Notes: generated by a model from the letters alone, not told the origin. A stretch of 64,000 nucleotides of DNA from Oceaniferula spumae (GCF_042849255.1 NZ_AP026866.1:2108001-2172000); one strand, 5' to 3'. Counted from the stretch's first letter, positions 8,291 through 17,358 are shown. Translations and numbers: made by a program.

Positions 8291-10228
8291 TTACGGGACG
8301 AAGATAAATTCGCGGGTGTTAATCAGGGCGGAGATGATGTTGCGGTAGCCAGCTTCACCGCGAGCGGCGACTTCGTCCTCCATGAGCTTCATTTCTTGTT
8401 TGCTGGGAGGGCGTGAGAGCGTGCCTAAGAAAATCGCACGGATGCGGTCGCGGACACTGCCCTTGGACAATTTGTAAATATGGGCGTCGTCATTCGCCAC
8501 TACGAGCTTCTCTACTTGTCCATTAAGCATCGAGAGCACTTGGGTGGCATTCGCCTCTTTAGTGGCAGAGTCTAACAAGACACGATCCGACTGTCCGAAA
8601 ATCTGAAGCACGTGCCCCTTCGGCGCGGGTGATTCCAACTCTGAAGCGCGGGCAATCCCCTTGAGTGCTCCCCTGCCGCCTCTGGCGCGCATCATCATGC
8701 TCTTGTCTTTTTTACCACCGCTGCGGCTGCTCTTTTCAAATCGATCAAGCAGATCCGTTGCGTATTTACGGAGAGCCTTTGGCGAATCGATAGCGAAGAC
8801 CTCTTTCTGCAGTTCAGCCATAGTCATCTCACCGACGAGCACTGGTCTGCCACGGTAGTAGATGGCATCCGAAGTGCCGCGAGTAGGCAGCTTATCAGGG
8901 TTGCCTGCGATCATGGTGACTAAGGAGTCCCAGTATTGCTCGGCACTCATACGTTCGATTTTGCGTCCGTCAAAGATCGGCTTTTCACCAGGAGCCAGTT
9001 CTTTTTCTGAAGAGGCAAAAGCATAGACGCGAGTGAGCATCAACACGTGCTGGAAGGCTTTGAGATCGTAGCCGAGCTCATGCATTAATCTAACCAGATA
9101 GCGTGTAAGCTCTGGCGAGGTGGTTTCCTCCGGTGTGACGTATTCATCAACAGGTTCAAATAAGCCGGTGCCGATGATACGTTTCCACATGCGATTGGTG
9201 ATGATGGTGGCGAAGCGTTCGTTGCGGGGGTCGGTGACCCAAGTGGCGAATGTCTCAAGGCCATCGTCATCGTCCTTCCGTTTGGACATGCGTATGGCTT
9301 TGCCGAAAGGAGTATGGGCGCTGACCCACTCGTTAGGGTCTCCATCGTTGTATTGGTAATCCCCCGGCAGTTTGATGCGACCGGTGCCGGCCCCAGTTAG
9401 ACTCGCGTAGTAAACCTCGTCTCCCAAGAAGCGCACCATGTTTCCTAACGGAGTGCGTTCCTCTTTTGCTTCGCGCATTTCTCTCCAGACGGTGTTCCAA
9501 ACGTTGCGTCTGATTTCAGACTGACCATTGGTAAATGCAGCGAGACGGTAAAAATCCATGCGTTCCCAGTCCGCAAAGGGATGGTCGTGGCACTGGGCGC
9601 ACTCCATGCGAGTGCCGAGGAAGAGCCGCATGGTGTTAGACATGTTATCGAGCTCCATACCCTTGTCTCGGATGTAGTAGCCCACTGCACCGTTCTGCCA
9701 CATGGCACCCTGAGCAGAGAGAAGCTCACGAGTCATTTCATCAAAGGGCTTGTTCTCAGCGACCGATTTACGAACCCAGGCCATGTATGGCGCGGCTGTG
9801 CGTCCGTTTTCAAAATTGTCTCGCACGCGTAGCATGTCGATGAGCCAGTTGCCCATGTGGCTGTCGTAGCCTTTCGAGTTCATCAAATAGCGGGCTAATA
9901 AAACACGTTTATTAGGATCATCTGATTCGATGAACACCCGAGCCTCTTCTACGGTGGGAATACGACCTACGGTCAGCAAGAAACTCCGACGAAGAAATAC
10001 CGGATCACTCGCATCGAGAGGCACGCTGACGCCTTTCTTTTTGTAGATTTTGGCCACATAGGTATCCACCAGCCGTGCAGCGGCAATCAGCTGCTCCTCG
10101 GTAGCGGGAGGTCGTTTCTTTTCGTCGCCCCTGCTTGGTGCTGCTTGTAGAACAGATGCCGGAACCGCCAGTAACAAACAGGCGGGCAGCAAGAGTTTTC
10201 GGTACGTGAATGTGTAGATATCCCCCAT
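8291..10228 (-). CDS. DUF1549/DUF1553 secreted protein
   Basis: A 645-residue protein with a signal peptide (LLLPACLLLAVPASVLQAA, about residues 12-30). The N-terminal half matches the DUF1549 pattern and includes ECAQCHDHPF at about 209-218, a conserved CxxCH that could bind heme c or a metal. The C-terminal half matches DUF1553: FATIITNRMWKRIIGTGLFE, then RVYAFASS, and a final conserved ALINTREFIF ending. These large families are typical of Planctomycetes and Verrucomicrobia and have no proven biochemical role. It is followed by the DUF1501 gene in the usual order. A 12-bp perfect palindrome lies 32 bases before its start. Confidence 0.9.
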   Translation of the reverse strand: MGDIYTFTYRKLLLPACLLLAVPASVLQAAPSRGDEKKRPPATEEQLIAAARLVDTYVAKIYKKKGVSVPLDASDPVFLRRSFLLTVGRIPTVEEARVFIESDDPNKRVLLARYLMNSKGYDSHMGNWLIDMLRVRDNFENGRTAAPYMAWVRKSVAENKPFDEMTRELLSAQGAMWQNGAVGYYIRDKGMELDNMSNTMRLFLGTRMECAQCHDHPFADWERMDFYRLAAFTNGQSEIRRNVWNTVWREMREAKEERTPLGNMVRFLGDEVYYASLTGAGTGRIKLPGDYQYNDGDPNEWVSAHTPFGKAIRMSKRKDDDDGLETFATWVTDPRNERFATIITNRMWKRIIGTGLFEPVDEYVTPEETTSPELTRYLVRLMHELGYDLKAFQHVLMLTRVYAFASSEKELAPGEKPIFDGRKIERMSAEQYWDSLVTMIAGNPDKLPTRGTSDAIYYRGRPVLVGEMTMAELQKEVFAIDSPKALRKYATDLLDRFEKSSRSGGKKDKSMMMRARGGRGALKGIARASELESPAPKGHVLQIFGQSDRVLLDSATKEANATQVLSMLNGQVEKLVVANDDAHIYKLSKGSVRDRIRAIFLGTLSRPPSKQEMKLMEDEVAARGEAGYRNIISALINTREFIFVP

Positions 10229-10259
10229 GACTAGGGGTTAAACTGCCATTTCAGGCGAA

Positions 10260-10271
10260 AGGTTGCAACCT
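10260..10271. promoter_or_regulatory. 12-bp perfect palindrome upstream of DUF1549 gene
   Basis: AGGTTGCAACCT is a perfect palindrome located 32-43 bases before the start codon at 10228, in the short space between thrC and the DUF1549/DUF1553 gene. With no loop it is a poor RNA hairpin but a plausible dimeric regulator site. No regulator is known for it. Confidence 0.3.
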
Positions 10272-10309
10272 GATTTACCCGAAACCGTTCAGGATGAGGT
10301 CATTCCTGC

Positions 10310-11608
10310 CTATGCTGGATTCGCGGAGAGCCACTGAAGCAACTCGTTTTCGTCCGCTTTCATAGGGATCGACACCTTTTCCGCATCGGCCAGGCAAGCC
10401 AGACGCTCAGGGATTTTCACTGCGTCAGCACCAAGTTCCTCATGCATAACTTCGGGGAACTTCGATGGATGCGCTGTTTCAAGAATGACAGTGATGTCAT
10501 CGGGGTGCTGCAGGAGCCAGGCTTCGGCAGCCAAGTAAGCAACCGCGCCGTGGGGATCGATGACGTATCCGTATTTTTCATGCACTTCGCGAATAGCATC
10601 GCGAGTCTGGGCATCGTTGTATGCGTATCCGGTGATACTGGTGGACATGGCATTCCAGTCGTTGCCGAAAATTTCCACCATGCGGGCAAAGTTGCTCGGG
10701 GCTCCCACGTCCATCGCATTCGAGATCGTAGCAACAGATGGTCGCGGCTGATAGGTGGAGCTGGTGAGATACTGTGGCACGACATCGTTGACGTTAGTCG
10801 CGGCAACGATGTGACCCACTTTCAGCCCCATACGAGTCGCTAACAGCAAGGCTGTCAGGTTGCCAAAGTTTCCGCTAGGGATCACGAAGACGGGAGGTTT
10901 TTCAAACTGACGGGCTGCCTCGAAGTAATACAGCATCTGCGGAATGAGGCGGGAAATGTTGATCGAGTTGGCGGAAGTCAAATTGCAGGCTTTGGAAACC
11001 TTCACATCGAGGAAGGCTGACTTCACCATGCGCTGGCAATCATCAAAGCTGCCGTCAATTTCCATCGCGGTGATGTTCCCTCCGAGAGTGGTGAGTTGTT
11101 TTTCCTGAAGTCCACTGACTTTGCCGGATGGGTAAAGAATGATGACGCGAGTTCCGGGCACGTTATGGAAAGCGTGTGCGACAGCACCACCTGTGTCACC
11201 TGAGGTGGCTACTAACACGGTGAGGGGCTTGTCCGAGTCGCGATTCAACCATGCCATGACCCGGGCCATGAACCGTGCTCCGAAGTCTTTAAAGGCCAGT
11301 GTAGGGCCGTGGAAAAGTTCCAAAACATGGTGGGAATCATCGAGCTTCACCACAGGAGCAGGGAAATTCAAAGCTTCGCTGACGATCTCACGCAGATCCT
11401 CCTCGGGCATCACACCTTGCAGCAGAGTAGACACCACTCGGCAGGCCATTTCCTGAAAATCCAGCGTTTTCCAATCGGACCAAAATGCATCATCCAGCTC
11501 ATGGATCACCTCCGGCATGTAGAGCCCGTTGTCGGAGGGAAGTGAACGGAGCACAGCCTCGCCGAAATCGACAAAGCTCTCTGGACTGTTAGTGCTGAAC
11601 AAACGCAT
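10310..11608 (-). CDS. thrC: Threonine synthase
   Basis: A PLP enzyme converting O-phosphohomoserine to threonine in the cytoplasm. From the ATG at 11608 the protein is 432 residues and begins MRLFSTNSPESFVDFGEAV, matching the usual threonine synthase opening. The block FHGPTLAFKDFGARF contains the PLP lysine (about Lys107), and VATSGDTGGAV plus IPSGNFGN are further cofactor and substrate loops. It belongs to the shorter bacterial threonine synthase type. A longer frame to 11701 exists but would start inside the ssb terminator, so it is rejected. It stands as a single gene downstream of ssb. Confidence 0.95.
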   Translation of the reverse strand: MRLFSTNSPESFVDFGEAVLRSLPSDNGLYMPEVIHELDDAFWSDWKTLDFQEMACRVVSTLLQGVMPEEDLREIVSEALNFPAPVVKLDDSHHVLELFHGPTLAFKDFGARFMARVMAWLNRDSDKPLTVLVATSGDTGGAVAHAFHNVPGTRVIILYPSGKVSGLQEKQLTTLGGNITAMEIDGSFDDCQRMVKSAFLDVKVSKACNLTSANSINISRLIPQMLYYFEAARQFEKPPVFVIPSGNFGNLTALLLATRMGLKVGHIVAATNVNDVVPQYLTSSTYQPRPSVATISNAMDVGAPSNFARMVEIFGNDWNAMSTSITGYAYNDAQTRDAIREVHEKYGYVIDPHGAVAYLAAEAWLLQHPDDITVILETAHPSKFPEVMHEELGADAVKIPERLACLADAEKVSIPMKADENELLQWLSANPA

Positions 11609-11700
11609 GGGCGTATGCTGGGCGACCGTCGAAATTTCCGCAAGTGCGATCAGTGTCAGAATCTGGACATAGGTGACTTTATCGAGGCATCCAAATAACA

Positions 11701-11735
11701 AAAAAGCGGCTCAGGAAATTCATCCTGAGCCGCTT
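11701..11735 (-). terminator. Rho-independent terminator after ssb
   Basis: AAGCGGCTCAGGA and TCCTGAGCCGCTT form a perfect 13-bp stem around a short AT-rich loop. On the minus strand it runs into TTTTT, 24 bases after the ssb stop codon. It ends the prs-rplY-pth-rpsF-ssb unit. Confidence 0.92.
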
Positions 11736-11758
11736 GAAAAAGTTATATGGGAGAATGC

Positions 11759-12232
11759 TTAGAACGGAATGTCGTCGCTATCATCAAAGTTGCCACCTTG
11801 AGCAGGTGAGCCACCGGATTGCTGCTGAGGCTGGCCACCACCACCGTATGATTGGTTTCCGCCTCCGTTACCGCTATTTCCACCGCCTCCGCCGCCACCG
11901 GGAGCACCCATCAGCTGGATGTTGTCAGCGACGACTTTGAGTTTACTGCGTTTTTTACCGGTTTCCTTGTCGTCCCAGGTATCCATCTGCAGACGCCCCT
12001 CAACGAAGAGAGGTTTGCCTTTTCCTGAATACTGCTGTGCGACTTCGGCGGTGCGCCCCCAGAGGGTGATATCGACAAAAGTCGTTTCCTCGATGCGCTC
12101 GCCGTTCTCGCCACTGCGGACGCGGTTCACGGCCAGGCCGATATCTGCGACAGCCGTGCCCTTCGGGGTGTAACGGAGTTCGATGTCACGGGTGACATTA
12201 CCCATGAGCATTACTTTGTTAAGATTAGCCAT
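11759..12232 (-). CDS. ssb: Single-stranded DNA-binding protein
   Basis: A 157-residue protein. Residues 1-110 form the OB-fold (MANLNKVMLMGNVTRDIELR, then FVDITLWGRTAEVAQQY). A Gly/Gln/Asn-rich flexible linker and the acidic tip DSDDIPF follow; that tip docks replication and repair partners in all bacterial SSBs. It binds ssDNA as a tetramer during replication, repair and recombination. The gene follows rpsF, a common bacterial order, but no rpsR follows it: thrC comes next after a strong terminator. Confidence 0.97.
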   Translation of the reverse strand: MANLNKVMLMGNVTRDIELRYTPKGTAVADIGLAVNRVRSGENGERIEETTFVDITLWGRTAEVAQQYSGKGKPLFVEGRLQMDTWDDKETGKKRSKLKVVADNIQLMGAPGGGGGGGNSGNGGGNQSYGGGGQPQQQSGGSPAQGGNFDDSDDIPF

Positions 12233-12294
12233 AACTCAGACTCTAGTGGAATCGATACAGCCGCGGCAACACGGAATTCGTGAAACGCGGTATT

Positions 12295-12313
12295 GCCCTT
12301 CAATGCGAAGGGC
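12295..12313 (-). other. Intercistronic hairpin between rpsF and ssb
   Basis: GCCCTTC and GAAGGGC form a perfect 7-bp stem with a 5-base loop, starting 8 bases after the rpsF stop codon. No T-run follows on the minus strand, so it is more likely an mRNA stability or processing element than a terminator. Confidence 0.4.
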
Positions 12314-12320
12314 TGAGAAA

Positions 12321-12608
12321 CTATCCGAGGCGCTGGTAGTGCTGAAGGTGCACGCTGCCATTAAGGCTGAGCTTACCCTGAATGGCTTCGATAGCCGATG
12401 GGTCGGCTTCAAAGATGTAGTTCACGTAGTGACCGCCTTCGAGGTGGCGTGCGTTATAGGCGAACTTGCGGCGGCCGAGCTGTTGGATCTCGTCCATTTT
12501 TGCTCCACCGGATTCCATTTCCTTGGCCACGGAGGACACAAGGTCGTTAATGCTATCTTCCTGGCCCTTGGAGTTGAGGACTATCAGGCCTTCGTATTTT
12601 CTGCTCAT
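12321..12608 (-). CDS. rpsF: 30S ribosomal protein S6
   Basis: A 95-residue protein starting MSRKYEGLIVLNSKGQEDS. It has the central block GRRKFAYNARHLEGGHYVNY (ferredoxin-like S6 fold with the KxxAY element) and ends near HLQHYQRLG. It binds S18 and 16S rRNA on the platform of the small subunit. It sits between pth and ssb on the same strand. An AGGAGGT stretch reading on the plus strand upstream of the gene is not its ribosome binding site. Confidence 0.95.
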   Translation of the reverse strand: MSRKYEGLIVLNSKGQEDSINDLVSSVAKEMESGGAKMDEIQQLGRRKFAYNARHLEGGHYVNYIFEADPSAIEAIQGKLSLNGSVHLQHYQRLG

Positions 12609-12666
12609 CGCTGTACTATTTGGTAGTTAAAGGTTGGTTTTAGGAGGTCTGCCTGACGGTTGATCA

Positions 12667-13236
12667 TCAAGCGTTTTTCCTTGAGTTGAAGGCGTTGGCC
12701 GCAGCCTCTACTCCTTCGGAAAGCGCAAACTGAACAGCTTCTGCGGCAGTTGCAAGCGTGTTTTCCAAATCATTGCGTTCATCAGTGGAAAATTTCCCCA
12801 AAACGTGTCCGACCATGCCTCCCGGCTTTGCCGATCCTATGCCTATTTTCAATCTGGGAAATCGATCGCTGCCGAGGTGATTGATGATCGACTTGATACC
12901 GTTGTGTCCTCCTGCCGACCCGGCCATTCGAAATCGGAGCGAGCCGAACGGCAGTGCCACATCATCATAAACCACCAGCACCTGCTCGGGCTGCCACTTG
13001 TAAAAACGGAGCGCGGCACCGACCGACTGCCCGCTTTCGTTCATGAAGGTCTGCGGCTTGATAAGAATGGCTCCCCCGGTTTTCGCAACATGGGCTCGCC
13101 AGCGAAGATGGTTCGCCATCTCTGCCCCCTGCTTGGCAGCCATCTGATCCAACACCAAGAAGCCAATGTTGTGACGTGTGTCCTCATATTTCCGCCCTGG
13201 ATTCCCAAGACCGACGACAAGTTTGATGGCAGACAT
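12667..13236 (-). CDS. pth: Peptidyl-tRNA hydrolase
   Basis: Hydrolyses the ester bond of peptidyl-tRNAs that drop off ribosomes. From the ATG at 13236 it is 189 residues and begins MSAIKLVVGLGNPGRKYEDT, followed by RHNIGF, where His22 is the catalytic His. FMNESGQSVG (substrate Asn), VYDDVALPFG (catalytic Asp region) and GSAGGHNGIKSI complete the family pattern. A longer frame to 13257 is rejected because its start touches the hairpin at 13258-13283. The placement between rplY and rpsF is a recurrent bacterial arrangement. Confidence 0.96.
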   Translation of the reverse strand: MSAIKLVVGLGNPGRKYEDTRHNIGFLVLDQMAAKQGAEMANHLRWRAHVAKTGGAILIKPQTFMNESGQSVGAALRFYKWQPEQVLVVYDDVALPFGSLRFRMAGSAGGHNGIKSIINHLGSDRFPRLKIGIGSAKPGGMVGHVLGKFSTDERNDLENTLATAAEAVQFALSEGVEAAANAFNSRKNA

Positions 13237-13257
13237 GTGCAACAGTATAAAACACAA

Positions 13258-13283
13258 CAGCCCGAAGCCAAGGCTCCGGGCTG
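13258..13283 (-). terminator. Hairpin between rplY and pth, possible attenuator
   Basis: On the minus strand CAGCCCGGAG and CTTCGGGCTG pair as a 10-bp stem (one G-T) with a 6-base loop, followed by TTGTGTTTTATA. It lies between rplY and pth and 22 bases before the pth start. A partial terminator that lowers downstream expression is likely; full termination would require a separate pth promoter, which I cannot place. Confidence 0.55.
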
Positions 13284-13311
13284 ATGTAGTTGATTTTCAA
13301 ATCTCTCGGAC

Positions 13312-13959
13312 TTATTCGTCGTCAGACTTTTCTGAAGTGACTTCTGGCTCGGTAGGAGCGTCTTCGCCCTCAGCAGCTTCTTCCTCTTCGGTCTTAGCTA
13401 CGCGTCCTTTGGATACGATAGCCACAACAACGTCATCGTTGAGTGTAGCGGTCACGCCTTCAGGGAAGGTCATGTCGCCGATGTGCAGAATGTCGCCAAT
13501 TTCCATGCCTGAAACGTCAGCTTCGAGGCTTTCGGGAAGATCGTTAGGGAGACAGCGGACTTCAAGGCTGTGAAGCATTTGCTCCAGAACGCCGCCAGCT
13601 TTGACACCGGCTGGCTCACCCTCAAGTTCGAGAGGCAGGTTAGCGGTGATTTCGGTCTTCTCGTCGACAGCAAGGAAATCCACGTGAAGGATTTCATTGG
13701 TGAGTGCATCGTGCTGTACGTCCTGAAGGAATGCAAGCTGAGTGGTGGAGTCGTCGAGATCAAGGTTGACGAGAATACTGTCAGATGCGGCATGGTTGAG
13801 CATGTCGCGCAGTGTTTTCGCGTGAATCTTGACGTTCTTGTTTTCGGTACCCCCGCCGTAAACGACAGAGGGAACAAAACCCTCGCGACGCATTTGCTTA
13901 AGCACGCCGGACCCAGTACGGGCACGTTCGTCTGCTTTCAAAGTTTGTGGTTTGGCCAT
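13312..13959 (-). CDS. rplY: 50S ribosomal protein L25 / general stress protein Ctc
   Basis: A 215-residue long-form L25. The N-terminal 5S rRNA-binding domain begins MAKPQTLKADERARTGSG and includes LKQMRREGFVPSVVYGG. The TL5/CTC C-terminal beta domain includes GEPAGVKAGGVLEQMLHSLEV and a very acidic tail (EEEEAAEGEDAPTEPE). The short E. coli form lacks the second domain. It binds 5S rRNA in the large subunit. It lies between prs and pth, the classical prs-ctc-pth order also known from Firmicutes. Confidence 0.96.
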   Translation of the reverse strand: MAKPQTLKADERARTGSGVLKQMRREGFVPSVVYGGGTENKNVKIHAKTLRDMLNHAASDSILVNLDLDDSTTQLAFLQDVQHDALTNEILHVDFLAVDEKTEITANLPLELEGEPAGVKAGGVLEQMLHSLEVRCLPNDLPESLEADVSGMEIGDILHIGDMTFPEGVTATLNDDVVVAIVSKGRVAKTEEEEAAEGEDAPTEPEVTSEKSDDE

Positions 13960-14071
13960 TTTTTGATTTGGTTAAATGAAGTGGTTGAATGAGATGGAGC
14001 AGTCCCTAAAACACCGACGGCGGGTAGTGAGTGAGTAAGTCAGTGTCTTGCGGGGGCGGGTCTTTACCACT

Positions 14072-15007
14072 TCAGACGTCAATGTCAAAGAGAGAAGTGA
14101 CAGATTTTCCATCGTGGATACGACTGATGGCATCGCCGAGCAACCCGGCGACTGAAACAGTGGTCACTTTTTCCCCATACGCCTGTGGTACGGAGTCGGT
14201 TGTGATGAGTTCTTTGATTGCCGATTCCGCGATACGCTGGCGTCCCATTTCACCGAGAACTCCGTGAGATACGCCGGCATAGATGCTCTTGGCACCGTTC
14301 GCTTCCAAGATCTTGGCAGCCGCGCAGAGCGTGCCTGCTGTTTCCGTCATGTCATCCACGAGAAGCACATTACGGCCTGCCACGTCACCGATGACATTCA
14401 TGGCCTCTACCTTGGTAGCGCTGACGCGGTGTTTTGCCACGATAGCCAGCTCGGCACCTAGTTTATCCGCATAGGAGCGGGCCATTTTCACACCGCCGAC
14501 GTCGGGAGAAACCACGGTCAGGTTACTCGCGTCATCGCCGTGCTGTTCGCGAAGGTGCTTGATGAACACAGGCTTCGCATAGAGATGGTCCACTGGAATA
14601 TCGAAGAAACCTTGAATCTGTGCAGCGTGCAGATCCATGGTGAGGACTCGATCGACACCTGCTGCAGAAATAAGATTGGCCACAAGCTTCGCGGTGATCG
14701 GCACCCGCGGCTGATCTTTCCGGTCTTGTCTGGCATATCCGAAAAATGGCATGACAGCCGTGATCCGCCCCGCGCTTGCCCGCTTTGCGGCATCCACCAT
14801 AATCAACATTTCCATGAGATTATGGTTGGTCGGAGGACATGTCGGCTGAATCAGATAAACATCCTCACCTCGAATATTTTCGTTAATTTGGACAAATGTC
14901 TCACCGTCTGGAAACGATGTCACACTGACGTCTGCTAGTTCTCGTCCAAGGTGAGCGGCGATCTTCTCCGCTAAGGTTCGGTGTGCCTTTCCGCTGAATA
15001 ATTTCAT
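14072..15007 (-). CDS. prs: Ribose-phosphate pyrophosphokinase
   Basis: Makes PRPP from ribose 5-phosphate and ATP for nucleotide, His and Trp synthesis. The 311-residue length is standard. Visible family blocks are FSGKAHRTLAEKIAAHLG, VYLIQPTCPPTNHNLMELLIM-like text (here NLMEMLIMVDAAKRAS), FFGYARQDRKDQPR (flexible loop), TMDLHAAQIQGFF, and the PRPP-binding loop VLLVDDMTETAGTL. Allosteric and catalytic residues seem intact. It is the first gene of the prs-rplY-pth-rpsF-ssb run. Confidence 0.97.
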   Translation of the reverse strand: MKLFSGKAHRTLAEKIAAHLGRELADVSVTSFPDGETFVQINENIRGEDVYLIQPTCPPTNHNLMEMLIMVDAAKRASAGRITAVMPFFGYARQDRKDQPRVPITAKLVANLISAAGVDRVLTMDLHAAQIQGFFDIPVDHLYAKPVFIKHLREQHGDDASNLTVVSPDVGGVKMARSYADKLGAELAIVAKHRVSATKVEAMNVIGDVAGRNVLLVDDMTETAGTLCAAAKILEANGAKSIYAGVSHGVLGEMGRQRIAESAIKELITTDSVPQAYGEKVTTVSVAGLLGDAISRIHDGKSVTSLFDIDV

Positions 15008-15102
15008 AGTGTAGCTCGAGGTGCTGGGCTGATGAGGGCGATTGTGCTGTATGAATCAGCAATGACAATCTCAAAGGGTAGAAATGACTAGGCTGGGAAT
15101 GT

Positions 15103-16515
15103 TTACTTGGCTCCACGTCCAAAAAGCACTGCCGGAACCGTCATGATGATGAGTTTCAAATCAAGCCACAGAGACCAGTTATCAATGTATTCCAGATCCA
15201 TCTTCACCCAGTCTTCCCACTCGGTAATGGTATTCCTACCGCCGGCCTGCCAAGTGCATGTGATGCCAGGCTTGACGCTGAGTCTGCGACGATGCTCCGA
15301 CTTTTCAAACTTCACGACTTCATAGACGGGCAACGGTCTGGGTCCTACCAAACTCATATCGCCCGAGAGCACATTGAGCATCTGCGGGAGTTCATCGATG
15401 CTCCATTTCCGGAGAAAACGTGCGAAGGGAAATACCCGTGGGTCATTTTCCAGCTTAAATACAGGACCGCTCATTTCATTCCCCATCTCCGCCTTCACCC
15501 CTTCCAGACGAGCTTCGGCATCGACCACCATGGTTCTAAATTTCCACATTTTGAAGGGCTTACCATATTTCCCTGCTCTGTCTTGACGAAAGAAAACGGG
15601 AGCCCCCGGGCTGGAAATCCTGATGCCGAGAATAGCCAGCAACCATAATGGGGATGTGATGAGGATGAAAATAAATGCGCCAATCCGGTCCATCGCCGCC
15701 TTTAACAGCAATGCCCATGACAGCTCGGGTGTGGCTCGCAACACCAGCATGGGTTTTCCTCCCAAGTTATCAAAGGTAGGACGAGAGACCTGAGTTCGGA
15801 TGAAGCCAGCGGACACCCATGTCTCGATCCCCTGCTTCTCACAAAGCTCGACCGTTCTGGAAATCTCCCTGAACACCGCATCGCGGGCTGCGATGATCAC
15901 CCGTTGGACAGAATTTTCCACCAAGATGGCTTCCAGATCCTCCAACTCACCCCCACCAAAGTTGAATCGATCTACCACTTCCCAATAGTCGGTTACCTCG
16001 TGAGGCATCGTCGAAAGCAGCTCCTCGATATCATCCGGTGTGCCCGCGATGACCACCCGCTCCCTTTGACCACCGTCTTCACGTGCTGCTCGTTTAAGGC
16101 TTTGCCTGACAATGACGTCTCTCGTCAGCAGTAATATCGAAGAAATTCCAAAAGCTGTCGCCAAGACCAACCGACTGGCAGTAGACATCTGGAAGAACAC
16201 CACCATGATTGCAACCGCCACCCCGATCACAATCAAACAGCGGACCATCTGGGAGAGTGATTCTGCCACCGTTTTGCGCATCATGTTCCGGTAGAACCCG
16301 AACATTTCCAGAATCAGTGGCGTGAACGGAACTACAATGAAAAGCAGCCAAGAAATTTCGGCCAGGCCGATTTCTGTCGATTCCGACATTCCAAACAACG
16401 GCCGCAATACGGGCCGTAGTTTGTCACCCAGCCAAAAGCCTGAAAAAACCAGAAAGGCGTCACATATTTGCAACGCCTGGATTGAGAACTGCTCTCGTTG
16501 TCTAGAACCAATCAT
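15103..16515 (-). CDS. Exopolysaccharide polyprenyl-phosphate sugar phosphotransferase (WbaP/EpsE-type)
   Basis: A 470-residue integral membrane enzyme that starts repeat-unit assembly by moving a sugar-1-phosphate onto undecaprenyl phosphate. The N-terminal about 130 residues hold several hydrophobic segments. A Rossmann-like domain (RVVIAGTPDDIEELL) follows, and from about 275 the bacterial sugar transferase domain: FILITSPLWLLAILG (membrane helix), PVFFRQDRAGKYGKPF, MWKFRTM, SIDELPQMLNVLSGDMSLVG and PGITCTWQAGGRN. These are the expected catalytic blocks, including the DE pair. It is 9 bases downstream of the EpsI gene and forms the end of the exosortase/EPS operon. Confidence 0.93.
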   Translation of the reverse strand: MIGSRQREQFSIQALQICDAFLVFSGFWLGDKLRPVLRPLFGMSESTEIGLAEISWLLFIVVPFTPLILEMFGFYRNMMRKTVAESLSQMVRCLIVIGVAVAIMVVFFQMSTASRLVLATAFGISSILLLTRDVIVRQSLKRAAREDGGQRERVVIAGTPDDIEELLSTMPHEVTDYWEVVDRFNFGGGELEDLEAILVENSVQRVIIAARDAVFREISRTVELCEKQGIETWVSAGFIRTQVSRPTFDNLGGKPMLVLRATPELSWALLLKAAMDRIGAFIFILITSPLWLLAILGIRISSPGAPVFFRQDRAGKYGKPFKMWKFRTMVVDAEARLEGVKAEMGNEMSGPVFKLENDPRVFPFARFLRKWSIDELPQMLNVLSGDMSLVGPRPLPVYEVVKFEKSEHRRRLSVKPGITCTWQAGGRNTITEWEDWVKMDLEYIDNWSLWLDLKLIIMTVPAVLFGRGAK

Positions 16516-16524
16516 ATCGCTTCG

Positions 16525-17298
16525 CTAGCTATTGTCACCAGCATCTTCGGGCACATCGACAACCAATGGCGCCAGCTTCTTGATGAACGTCGCTAGCAGC
16601 TTTTCGGTTTCCTCAAGATTATAAGATTTCCCCTGCATCGCGCCTTGCTCCGCGTAGGCTCCAGTAACAACCATTGAAAACGTAACATACGCCCACCGTT
16701 GATCATATCCCTTGAACAATCTGTCCTTCATATCAATCATCGTACGATCGTAGTGACCGGGTGTTATATCCGTGTGACCTAAGAAAGTGTAATACTGAAC
16801 TCTTCGGGCATAAAGTTGTTCGCCGTTTGGAAGGATCACCGGTTTCTTCGTTTCCGGATCGAACACCGTTTTTCTGCAGACAATTTCACGAAATGTCATA
16901 TCGCCGCCATCGCGGAGAGCTCCAGGCACCACTACATCGGTTTCTTTTTCAAAGTTCCAGCCTTGAGCTTGCAAACAAACTTCAGGACGGTGAATACTGT
17001 TATTAAGATCCTTGCCCGAGAATACCACTGACACCTCAAAGCCGGGGATCGAACTGTCTGATGAGTCGACATATGACACGCGTTCGAACTCTGTATCTGC
17101 AGCTAAAATTTCACGTTCACGGCCGGTAACGGTAACTCTTTTACCTCGGTAAGTTTCAAATTCTAACGGCAGATGACGAGCCAAGCGAGACGGCTTCATC
17201 GACTCAGCTTTCGGTAAACACCAAACCGAGGAAAACCCTACAGCCAGAATTCCGGTTAGAATCAGGATTCTAATTTGCAATTTGCTCATCAATTTCAA
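16525..17298 (-). CDS. EpsI-family exosortase-associated protein
   Basis: A 257-residue protein with an N-terminal membrane anchor (IRILILTGILAVGFSSVW, about 8-26). The outer domain carries the EpsI hallmark NNSIHRPEVCLQAQGWNF, with the conserved His, Cys and Gly-Trp. In EPS loci of Gram-negative bacteria this family is encoded beside or fused to exosortases and is thought to help them. Here it is encoded separately, 60 bases after the exosortase. Its exact job is not known. Confidence 0.9.
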   Translation of the reverse strand: MKLMSKLQIRILILTGILAVGFSSVWCLPKAESMKPSRLARHLPLEFETYRGKRVTVTGREREILAADTEFERVSYVDSSDSSIPGFEVSVVFSGKDLNNSIHRPEVCLQAQGWNFEKETDVVVPGALRDGGDMTFREIVCRKTVFDPETKKPVILPNGEQLYARRVQYYTFLGHTDITPGHYDRTMIDMKDRLFKGYDQRWAYVTFSMVVTGAYAEQGAMQGKSYNLEETEKLLATFIKKLAPLVVDVPEDAGDNS

Positions 17299-17358
17299 GG
17301 AAAGGGGTGGGAAGTAACACAGAGAAAATGGTTAGACAGCTATGATAACGAATGCTCG

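Noticed and set aside
8291..10228. Classification as a c-type cytochrome from the CxxCH motif
   Set aside because: The single CAQCH is a conserved DUF1549 element; no other cytochrome features such as a distal Met context are seen.
11609..11701. Longer threonine synthase start at 11701
   Set aside because: It begins inside the ssb terminator and adds residues not found in the family.
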